Source: Jejubacter calystegiae
GTDB taxonomy: Bacteria; Pseudomonadota; Gammaproteobacteria; Enterobacterales; Enterobacteriaceae
NCBI RefSeq assembly: GCF_005671395.1
Contig: NZ_CP040428.1
Span: 1,054,001 to 1,118,000, forward strand
DNA: 64,000 nucleotides
Direction of reading: 5' to 3'
The translations under genes and the position numbers were made by a program. Shown here piece by piece: positions 46,563 through 53,767 of the stretch; position 1 is the stretch's first letter; each line of letters begins with the position of its first letter. Below the pieces are notes generated by a model. That model ran no database searches and was not told where the DNA came from. It was given only the letters and a program-made list of their open reading frames with translations.

Positions 46563-48304
46563 GCCATTCCCCCTGTTTCGGATTCACGGTTCATGCAGCG
46601 ACCAACGGCCCGAATAATCTGCGCCAGTGAGACGGCGCCCGCATCCGGCGTGCCTTTACTGCGCTCCGCCAGCGGTCGGGCTCGCCCGATTTTAGGTACC
46701 ATATCCGCGGTCTCCCGGGCGCTGCGTTCCGCAACATCGGCAGCGTTCCACCAGGCTTCCGCCAGCGGCTGCCCCCGGGAAGCCTGTTGATTCAGCGCTT
46801 CGCTGAACGGCAGCAGCACGTCCACCAGCGTCTTATCGCCGGGCTTCGCCTTACCAAAGTGCATCACGCCGTCACAGGCCCGGGTTATGGCCTGCGCCAC
46901 CACCAGAGTATCCGGCTGGCGCTCATTGCCCAGGGTAATACCGATGGTATTCAGAATCACGCCCCAGATGGCGCCAGAGGTTCCACCGGCCTTGTCGGCC
47001 CAGGCATCGGCGGCCTGTTGCAGCACGCTGCCCGCCCCGGCGCCGCGTTCCAGCGCCTGACGCGCCTGCTCACGGGCAGCCCGCACGCCGCGCTCCATAC
47101 CAATGCCATGGTCACCATCGCCCGCCACGGCATCAATACGCCCCAGCTCTTCGGCATTTTCGATGACCGTTTCCGCCAGCGCATCCACCATTCCGGCAAT
47201 CCGTACCGCGCACTGGCGGGATTCGGCACTGGCTTTCGGCAGCGGCGCTACCTGATTTTCACTCTCCTGCCCCGCAGGCAGCGGCTCTTCGTTAAAACGC
47301 GATCCTTTACGGAATGCCGAACTGTAGACAGGTGCCTGCCACAGCCCTTCCAGCTCGTCATTCAGCCAGAACAGCGTCAGGGAAAGTCCTGCCATATCAA
47401 AGCTGGTGACGAATTCCCCAACCTGGGGATCCACCACCTCAATGCCGCGCTGCGCCAGATCTTCCGCCACGCTGTGCCACAGCACAAACAGCTCTTCATA
47501 CTTCACCGACCCCAGACCGTTCAGGATCGCACCGACCCTGGCCCCCTTAACCTGAGGCACCGAAGAGGGAACGTCGCGCAGCAGGTGTTCCACCAGGTGG
47601 TGAGACAGCTCGCTGGCGGTGCCTATCGGCATTTCACTGATGCCCGGCTCGCCGTGAATCCCCATGCCGAAAGCCATCTGCCCCTCGGGAATGGTAAACA
47701 GCGGCTGTCCGGCGCCGGGCAATTTACAGCCGGAAAATGCCACGCCGATAGTGCGGGTGCGCTGGTTAGCAAGCCGCGCCGCCGCCAGGACCTGTTCCAG
47801 GCTGTCGCCGCGCTCTGCGGCAGCGGCCGCCGCCTTGAACACTACCAGATCGCCCGCCACCCCGCGCCGCTTTTCCTCTTCGTCGGCCACAGCGCTGGAA
47901 ATATCATCGGTAATGGCGATGACCTCACAGGGGATCCCTTCGGCAATCAGCCGCTCCCGGGCCAGACCAAAGTGCAGAACATCCCCGGCATAGTTACCGA
48001 AGGCCAGCAACACGCCGCCGCCGTTGTTGGCTGCCCGGGCCACCGAGCAGATCTGCTGGGCCGACGGCGAAGCAAACAGATTGCCCATAGCCGCACCGTG
48101 GGCCAGCCCCTGACCAACCAGACCGGCGAACGCCGGATAATGGCCGGAGCCGCCGCCGACCACCACGGCCACGGTACCCGGTTTACTGCAGGTACTGCGT
48201 ACCACGCCGCCGGGAACCTGACGAACAATGGCGGCATTGGCACTGACGAAGCCTGAAACCATCTCTTTGGCGAAATCGGACGGGTGATTAAAAAGCCATG
48301 TCAT
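46553..48304 (-). CDS. Single-chain dihydroxyacetone-type kinase (DhaK-DhaL fusion), candidate erythrulose kinase
   Basis: 583 residues. The DhaK half (about 1-335) has VVVGGGSGHYPAFAGLVGQG and the substrate-binding His217 in GMGIHGEPGISEM. After a linker the DhaL half (about 375-583) has the Mg-ATP Asp cluster (DAVAGDGDHGIGMERGV) and DKAGGTSGAIWGVIL. It is an ATP-dependent ketose kinase; members act on dihydroxyacetone, glyceraldehyde or erythrulose. AGGAG lies upstream of the chosen ATG. First gene of a kinase-isomerase-regulator unit. Confidence 0.9.
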   Translation of the reverse strand: MTWLFNHPSDFAKEMVSGFVSANAAIVRQVPGGVVRSTCSKPGTVAVVVGGGSGHYPAFAGLVGQGLAHGAAMGNLFASPSAQQICSVARAANNGGGVLLAFGNYAGDVLHFGLARERLIAEGIPCEVIAITDDISSAVADEEEKRRGVAGDLVVFKAAAAAAERGDSLEQVLAAARLANQRTRTIGVAFSGCKLPGAGQPLFTIPEGQMAFGMGIHGEPGISEMPIGTASELSHHLVEHLLRDVPSSVPQVKGARVGAILNGLGSVKYEELFVLWHSVAEDLAQRGIEVVDPQVGEFVTSFDMAGLSLTLFWLNDELEGLWQAPVYSSAFRKGSRFNEEPLPAGQESENQVAPLPKASAESRQCAVRIAGMVDALAETVIENAEELGRIDAVAGDGDHGIGMERGVRAAREQARQALERGAGAGSVLQQAADAWADKAGGTSGAIWGVILNTIGITLGNERQPDTLVVAQAITRACDGVMHFGKAKPGDKTLVDVLLPFSEALNQQASRGQPLAEAWWNAADVAERSARETADMVPKIGRARPLAERSKGTPDAGAVSLAQIIRAVGRCMNRESETGGMACH

Positions 48305-48706
48305 AACGCTGCTCTCCTGCCTGTCTATTCTGTCTGTATCGCGGCGCCGCACGGTTGTGTCGGCATCGCCTTGTGGGGTTCACCCTGACTCAGCATCGGG
48401 TTTGTTATCGGATTGTTATCTGATAATGAACATAACAGTTGACCCAAAATGAGCATATGAACATCAATTGAAACTGTGAGCGATTTCAAAAATGGCGAAA
48501 AAAACCCTTATTCGCCATATAAAGGCGAAATAAGGCGGTACAAAGGGAAAATCAGTTGCCGCGCCGCCTGTTCAAATGAAATGCTATTGAACTTATGAAT
48601 ATTTAAAGCTACTTTTTTAACCGGACCTGAATGTTCATGTGTTTCGATGAAAAGCATCTGAACGAACCACGGAAGGGCGACACGACAACCACCGGAGGTA
48701 AACACT
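48305..48706. promoter_or_regulatory. Divergent kinase / RpiB-like control region
   Basis: 402 bp without a gene between the two divergent units of the sugar locus. TGAACA-type half-sites occur at 48427-48432 (TGAACATAAC), 48458-48463 (TGAACATCAATTGA) and as the complement TGTTCA at 48632-48637, followed by CATCTGAAC at 48655-48663. These are candidate SorC operators. ACCGGAGGT sits before the RpiB-like start. A small open frame on the minus strand (48508-48759) is not convincing. Confidence 0.55.
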
Positions 48707-49168
48707 ATGGCGACTATCGCAATCGGCGCCGACGACGCGGCAACCGAGATGAAAAACATCGTAAAGTCACACCTGCAGGCAAAGGGGATCGACGTAAAAG
48801 ACTTCAGCCACGACGTGGTCGATAACGATCAAATCTATCCGGATATCGCCTTCCATCTGGCAACGGCCATTAGCGAAGGCAAGTTTGAGCGCGGTATTCT
48901 GTTGTGCGGAACCGGTATCGGCATGGCGATCGTCGCCAATAAGGTCCCCGGCGTTCGGGCGGCCCAGTGCCACGATGTCTACTCTGCCGAACGGGCCCGC
49001 AAGAGCAATAATGCCCAAATCATGACCATGGGCGCCCGGGTCATCGGCCCCGAACTGGCGAAATCTCTGGTGGATGCCTGGCTGGAAAGCGAATTCGAAT
49101 CCGGCCGCTCCGGCCCGAAAGTGGAGCGCATCAGCTACTACGAGCATCAGGCACATCAGGGCAGCTAA
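48707..49168 (+). CDS. RpiB/LacAB-family sugar-phosphate isomerase (DerI/EryI-type candidate)
   Basis: 153 residues. RpiB fold: IGADDAATEMKNIVKSHL at the N-terminus (the Asp pair of the phosphate site) and the catalytic Cys in GILLCGTGIGMAIVANKVPG, then RAAQCHDVYSAERARKSNNA. RpiB paralogues next to TPI-like LerI act as D-erythrulose 4-phosphate isomerase, giving D-erythrose 4-phosphate for the pentose phosphate pathway. Ribose 5-phosphate or allose 6-phosphate activity cannot be excluded. First gene of a plus-strand pair; the TIM-barrel gene follows after 11 bp. Confidence 0.85.
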   Translation: MATIAIGADDAATEMKNIVKSHLQAKGIDVKDFSHDVVDNDQIYPDIAFHLATAISEGKFERGILLCGTGIGMAIVANKVPGVRAAQCHDVYSAERARKSNNAQIMTMGARVIGPELAKSLVDAWLESEFESGRSGPKVERISYYEHQAHQGS

Positions 49169-49179
49169 GGAGCGCAAAG

Positions 49180-50028
49180 ATGCAACAAAAACTGGAGCCA
49201 GGCGTTAATACCGCCATGTTCGACGGCGTGGAACCGGAAGTGGCTTTCAGTACCATCCGGGAAGCCGGTTTTCGCTATATCGAACTGGCGTACAATCAGG
49301 GCTACGTGGGGAATCTGGACCCATCGCTGTTCGGCCCGGAAAACGCCGCACGGATTTTGGATCTACTGGAAAAGTACCAGTTACAGACCCGGGCGCTGGG
49401 CTGCACCATGAACCTGGCGGCGCCAGACGCCGTGGCGCAGTTTACAACGCGGATTCAGTTTGCCACCCGCATCGGCGCCACCTTCCTTAACGCCTGTATC
49501 GGCAAACGCGAAGACCGGCAGACCATTATCGCCAACCTGCAGGAACTGGCGCCGCTGGCCGCCGACAGCGGCTGCGTTATCTGCATCGAAAACGGCGGCG
49601 ATCCCAATTACGATGTCTTTGCCGTCGCCGAAGAGGGTATGGCGCTGCTGGAGGCTATCAATAGCCCGGCGGTCGCTTTTAATATCGATCCGGGCAACAC
49701 CGTTTCGCTGCGCCCGGAGCGCGATGCCATTAACGAATGCATTCATATGCTACCCGGCGCGCGTCACGCCCATATTAAAGATGTGCTGTGCAAAGAGGGC
49801 GAGTTCTTCTTCCCGGCTATTGGCGAAGGCGTGCTGGACTACCAGCCGCTGCTGCGCGAACTTGAGCAACGCGCCATTCCCTGTAGCCTGGAGATTCCAC
49901 TGCGGATGCATCGCAGCAGCGATACTCTGCCCCATCGGGCATCACAACCGGTGGATCCCGCCATTAGCCTTGAGGTGCTGAAACGCTCACGTCAGCAGCT
50001 AGAAGCCCTGCTCGGTTATCCGCTGTAA
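49180..50028 (+). CDS. Xylose-isomerase-like TIM-barrel protein (sugar isomerase/epimerase family), copy 1
   Basis: 282 residues. AP-endonuclease-2/xylose-isomerase-like barrel. Likely metal ligands are Glu in VICIENGGDPNYD, Asp in FNIDPGNTVSL, His in ARHAHIKDVLCKEG and Glu in CSLEIPLRMH. Family members interconvert ketoses, aldoses or their acids (Hyi, OtnI, IolE, tagatose 3-epimerase). AAGGAG lies 8 nt before the ATG and the gene is 11 bp after the RpiB-like gene. Substrate not deducible from sequence. Confidence 0.8.
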   Translation: MQQKLEPGVNTAMFDGVEPEVAFSTIREAGFRYIELAYNQGYVGNLDPSLFGPENAARILDLLEKYQLQTRALGCTMNLAAPDAVAQFTTRIQFATRIGATFLNACIGKREDRQTIIANLQELAPLAADSGCVICIENGGDPNYDVFAVAEEGMALLEAINSPAVAFNIDPGNTVSLRPERDAINECIHMLPGARHAHIKDVLCKEGEFFFPAIGEGVLDYQPLLRELEQRAIPCSLEIPLRMHRSSDTLPHRASQPVDPAISLEVLKRSRQQLEALLGYPL

Positions 50029-50033
50029 TCTCT

Positions 50034-50060
50034 GTGCGGGCCGCAGCGTGCGGCCCGCAC
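50034..50060. terminator. Bidirectional terminator between two TIM-barrel genes
   Basis: GTGCGGGCCGCA-GCG-TGCGGCCCGCAC: a perfect 12-bp stem with a 3-nt loop between convergent genes. It begins 6 bp after one stop and ends 2 bp before the other. Confidence 0.8.
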
Positions 50061-50061
50061 T

Positions 50062-50961
50062 TTACGCCATAGCCGCCTGTAAAAACTCCCGGCATTCGCG
50101 CTCATTTGCCCACAAATCGTCCTGTTCTGTGGTGCGCATTTCAATGGCGATGGTAATTTCATCCAGCTCCGGTGGCGGTTCCAGGCTACGGGCTACCGTA
50201 ATGATCTCCCGGGCCACCTCAGCCGTCAGAAAACCCGGTGCGCCGAACTTCATGTGGTAGTCGCCATAGCCGGGCTGCGCCGGGTCGAGAATCGCATTAG
50301 AGAGATGCAGCTGCGACATCAGCGGCGCGCACTGGCGCAGCGAGGTGGCCAGCGCTTCCTGATTAAGCGCCACGTGAGCGCTATCCCAGGCGATATAAAG
50401 CTTCGGGCAGTCGGGGCGCAGCGCCTGCATCCACCTCGCCGTCTCGTCGCTAAATCCGATGAGCTGGCGCTTATGGGCAAAGCGGTCCAGCGGCTCCAGT
50501 TGCAGAATCATATCCGGGTACTGACTGACCGTTTCCCCCAGCGCCACCAGCGAATCGCCAAAGGCGGCCAGCGCTTCATCACGGCGAGCCTCGCCGGGGT
50601 CGGCACCGCTCACCAGCGAAAGCTTACGGGTGCCGCACTCCGCAGCCAGATGCGCCAGTTCCCGGGCTCTGGCTACCGACTTGCGGCGTAGCGCCGGATC
50701 AAGACTACTCAGGTTAAGCTGCTCGTTAAGTAGCGCAAAGGTCAGCCATTGGGTCAGTATCAGCGGCGTGGAGGCGACCCGTTCGCGCAACGCCTCTCTT
50801 TCCCGGGAGCCGGTGATAATGCCGGTCTCAACGGCCCGGTAGTACCCGAACCCGGCAATGCGCCGGACCGTCTCGACGACCTGGGGTTCCGAGGCCATCA
50901 GGGGAAAAAAGAGTTCAGCGATATGGGCAGAGGGAACCAGCCGCGCGGAGGATCCAGACAT
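50062..50961 (-). CDS. Xylose-isomerase-like TIM-barrel protein, copy 2
   Basis: 299 residues from MSGSSARLVPSAHIAELFFP; AAGGAG before this ATG decides the start over the longer open frame. Likely metal ligands: Glu in MILQLEPLDRFAHKRQ, Asp and His in YIAWDSAHVALNQ, His in SQLHLSNAILDP and Glu in IAIEMRTTEQDD. It is only distantly like copy 1. It faces the first pair across a strong terminator and diverges from the transporter gene. TGTTCA at 51036-51041 lies 75 bp upstream. Confidence 0.8.
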   Translation of the reverse strand: MSGSSARLVPSAHIAELFFPLMASEPQVVETVRRIAGFGYYRAVETGIITGSREREALRERVASTPLILTQWLTFALLNEQLNLSSLDPALRRKSVARARELAHLAAECGTRKLSLVSGADPGEARRDEALAAFGDSLVALGETVSQYPDMILQLEPLDRFAHKRQLIGFSDETARWMQALRPDCPKLYIAWDSAHVALNQEALATSLRQCAPLMSQLHLSNAILDPAQPGYGDYHMKFGAPGFLTAEVAREIITVARSLEPPPELDEITIAIEMRTTEQDDLWANERECREFLQAAMA

Positions 50962-51624
50962 TATTATGCTCCTTATCCAAACGCGGCCAGGCTCGGTTTC
51001 CTGAACGGCGTTCATTCGTTTTAACCAAATACTTATGTTCAATCTTATCAAAGCAGAAATGGCAAATAACTGAGGGTGATACAAATCACATAATTTAGTG
51101 AAATATAAAACAAGATATTTCTAAAACCCTATTAAGCCACACCAATGATACGGTTATAAAATGAAATAACCATCGTTTCAATAACATCATAACGAATTAT
51201 TGTCCATAGCATTTACGCGTTAATATCAGAATAAAACAATTAAAATAAAATCATTATAAAACAATTAAATGAAAACAAAAATCCGTTGCAAGAAATGATG
51301 ATAACGGTAATTAACAAACCCGAATAATTACCTGGTAGAATTAAAAAGCCAAACAAATGATATATGTAAAATAAAAATACGAACAAATGTTCTCATTCAT
51401 GAGAGGGAAATAAAAAAATCCTCTATTTTTATTCCATCGTTTTCGTTTTTTGTGATTCCTTTCATTTTTTCACATCAGAATTCCCTCTACTTTCTTAAAC
51501 ACAAGTTACTGTTATGAACATCTGAACAAACATCACACCGCTGGCCACCGCCGGAAATTCCGGACGTCTGCCTTAGCGCCTGGGGCGCGACAGGCGCCTG
51601 TGACGATAGCAACGGAGAACCGAT
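50962..51624. promoter_or_regulatory. AT-rich divergent control region of TIM barrel 2 and the MFS transporter
   Basis: 663 bp with no gene, AT-rich between about 51040 and 51500. TGAACA-type motifs: TGTTCA at 51036-51041; CGAACAAATGTTC, a near palindrome, at 51380-51392; and ATGAACATCTGAACAAAC at 51514-51531, two direct half-sites 9 bp apart and about 95 bp before the transporter. These match motifs in the kinase/RpiB region and fit SorC operators. Confidence 0.55.
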
Positions 51625-52950
51625 ATGCGCATTTCAACCCCCCCGCTGTCTGCCACACAGGAACAACCCACCCGAGTCCGCTGGCGGATTTTTGCGGTGC
51701 TCTTCTTCCTGCTGGCGGTCAATCTGATGGACCGCATCACTATCTCCATTGGCATCCCCTATATCAAAGAAGAGTTCCACCTGTCGCCGACCATGCAGGG
51801 GCTGATTCTCAGCAGCTTTTTCTGGTCATACGCGCTGTTGCAGATCCCCGGCGGCTGGGCGCTGGACCGCTTTGGTCCCCGTAAGGTGTTGACCACCTCT
51901 ACGGTACTGTGGGGCGCCAGCCAGATTGGCCTGGCGCTGGCGACCGGCGGCCTGTCGCTTATCTTCGCCCGTATCGCGCTGGGAGTGGCGGAAACGCCGG
52001 TTTCCCCTTCCGGCGCCAAGATGAGCTCCACCTGGCTGGCCCGGGCCGAGCGTGGTCGCGGCGCTTCGATAATGGACTGCGGCAGCCCGCTGGGCGTGGC
52101 TGTAGGAGGCTTGATCATCGCGTATCTGATAGACCTGCTCGACTCCTGGCGTCTGGCCTTTGTGGTCGCCGGGGTGTTCAGCATGTCGCTGGCGCTGCTG
52201 GCCTGGTTCAAGCTGCGCGATAAACCCACCGAAGATAAGCGCGTGAATGCCGCCGAGCTGGCGCTGATTCAGGCCGATGATGAAGCCGCCCGTAACAACG
52301 AGGAAGAAGCGCCCTGTAAAGGTATGGGCATCGATACCCGTTCGCTGGTGGGCATTATGTTCGGCCGCGCCACCTGGGCGATGATTTACTTCGGCCTGCT
52401 GACCTGGGGGCCCAGCTACCTGGCCCAGGCGCGCGGCTTCGACCTTAAGGCCATCGGTAACGCCACCTTTATCATCTTTATGATGGGGGCTCTGGGCTCG
52501 CTGAGCGCCGGGTTCCTGGTCGATTTTCTGGTAAAACGCGGCATGCGCCACGGCCTTGCCGTGAAAAGCCTGATCGCCATTTCCGGACTGGTGACTCTGA
52601 CTATCTTCCTGCTGCTGCCTGGCATCAGCGATCCGATAAGCGCCGTGATGATGCTTTCTGTCGCCTCGTTCTTCCTGACCGGCGGCGGCGGTATCTACTG
52701 GAGTCTGCCTGCGCTACTGGCCCATAAATCCCGGGTAGGCCTGGTGGGCGGCACCATGAATATGGCAGGCAGCGTCGGCGGTATTCTGGTTCCCATCGTG
52801 GTGGGGCTGATTTTGCAGGCCACCAATAGCTTCACCGGCGTGCTCACCTTCTTCACTGTCTGTTCTGGCCTTTATGTGCTCGGCACTCTGGTGATTCGCT
52901 TTCACAAGCCCGGCGTACCAGACGCGCTGGACCAGGCCCCGGCCCGTTAA
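51625..52950 (+). CDS. MFS transporter, anion:cation symporter (ACS) family
   Basis: 441 residues, about twelve membrane segments. The first loop has WALDRFGPRKVL (MFS motif A), the N-terminus reads LAVNLMDRITISIGIPYIKE as in hexarate, galactonate and tartrate transporters, and GVAETPVSPSGAKMSSTWLA is the ACS motif B region. It should import the substrate of this locus; ACS members mostly carry sugar acids. GGAG lies before the ATG. The Hyi-like gene follows after 36 bp. Confidence 0.88.
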   Translation: MRISTPPLSATQEQPTRVRWRIFAVLFFLLAVNLMDRITISIGIPYIKEEFHLSPTMQGLILSSFFWSYALLQIPGGWALDRFGPRKVLTTSTVLWGASQIGLALATGGLSLIFARIALGVAETPVSPSGAKMSSTWLARAERGRGASIMDCGSPLGVAVGGLIIAYLIDLLDSWRLAFVVAGVFSMSLALLAWFKLRDKPTEDKRVNAAELALIQADDEAARNNEEEAPCKGMGIDTRSLVGIMFGRATWAMIYFGLLTWGPSYLAQARGFDLKAIGNATFIIFMMGALGSLSAGFLVDFLVKRGMRHGLAVKSLIAISGLVTLTIFLLLPGISDPISAVMMLSVASFFLTGGGGIYWSLPALLAHKSRVGLVGGTMNMAGSVGGILVPIVVGLILQATNSFTGVLTFFTVCSGLYVLGTLVIRFHKPGVPDALDQAPAR

Positions 52951-52986
52951 CAGCCGATATCCGTTATGACGATGTAAGGAGTTTTT

Positions 52987-53763
52987 ATGCTGCGTTTTGC
53001 CGCTAACCTGACCATGCTGTACCCCGAATATCCGTTCCTGGAGCGCTTCGACAGGGCCGCCGCCGATGGCTTTCAGGCCGTGGAGTTTTTCTTCCCCTAC
53101 GGCACACCGGCAGAAACTTTTAGCCAGGCGCTGGAACGTAATCAGCAGGAGCTGGTGCTGTTTAATATGCCGCTGGGCGACTGGGACGCAGGCGAACGCG
53201 GCTTTGCCTCGCAGCCATCGCGGTGCGACGATTTCCGGGCAGGGCTGGATCAGGCCGTCGCCTACGGTAAGGCCCTGCGGCCGCCGCGCATTAACTGCCC
53301 TTCCGGCCCCGAAGGCAACGATGCGCAGCCCTGGCCAACGCTTGTGGAAAACATGACCATGGCGGCCCGGGCGCTGGCGGATATCGACGTTCAGTTAGTG
53401 GTGGAGCCCATTAACCGCAACGACGTGCCCGGCGCCGTGATCTCTAACGTCGAACAGGCGCTGGCCCTGTTTGAAAAAGTGGATAGCGACAATATCGCCA
53501 TTCAGTTCGATCTCTGGCACTCGCTGCGCGCCGGTGAAGATCCGTTCTCGGTGCTGAAGAGCCATATGGACAGGATTGCCCATATTCAGATAGCCGACGT
53601 CCCCGGGCGCCACCAGCCCGGCACCGGCGAGGTGGATTTCGAGAAGCTGTTTACCCTGATCGATAATTCCGGCTATCAGGGCTGGGTAAGCCTGGAATAT
53701 CACCCTCAGGGCGGGACTCAGGAAAGCTTTTCCACGCTGCGCCAGATGGGGATTCTGGGCTAA
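52987..53763 (+). CDS. Hyi/OtnI-family isomerase (hydroxypyruvate or 2-oxotetronate isomerase-like)
   Basis: 258 residues, the usual length. The start MLRFAANLTMLYPEYPFLER and segments LVVEPINRNDVPGAVISNVE, IAIQFDLWHSLRAGEDP, IAHIQIADVPGRHQPGTGEV and WVSLEYHPQGGTQESF are classic Hyi/OtnI, with Glu, Asp, His and Glu metal or acid-base residues. Hyi interconverts hydroxypyruvate and tartronate semialdehyde; OtnI acts on 2-oxo-tetronates. No otnK or otnC is nearby, so a different four-carbon substrate is possible. Cotranscribed with the transporter. Confidence 0.88.
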   Translation: MLRFAANLTMLYPEYPFLERFDRAAADGFQAVEFFFPYGTPAETFSQALERNQQELVLFNMPLGDWDAGERGFASQPSRCDDFRAGLDQAVAYGKALRPPRINCPSGPEGNDAQPWPTLVENMTMAARALADIDVQLVVEPINRNDVPGAVISNVEQALALFEKVDSDNIAIQFDLWHSLRAGEDPFSVLKSHMDRIAHIQIADVPGRHQPGTGEVDFEKLFTLIDNSGYQGWVSLEYHPQGGTQESFSTLRQMGILG

Positions 53764-53767
53764 ACGA

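Noticed and set aside
46787-48256. 489-residue open frame opposite the kinase
   Set aside because: Antisense shadow of a kinase with complete DhaK and DhaL motifs.
48508-48759. 83-residue minus-strand open frame in the divergent sugar promoter
   Set aside because: Overlaps the RpiB-like start and candidate operators; no coding signal beyond openness.
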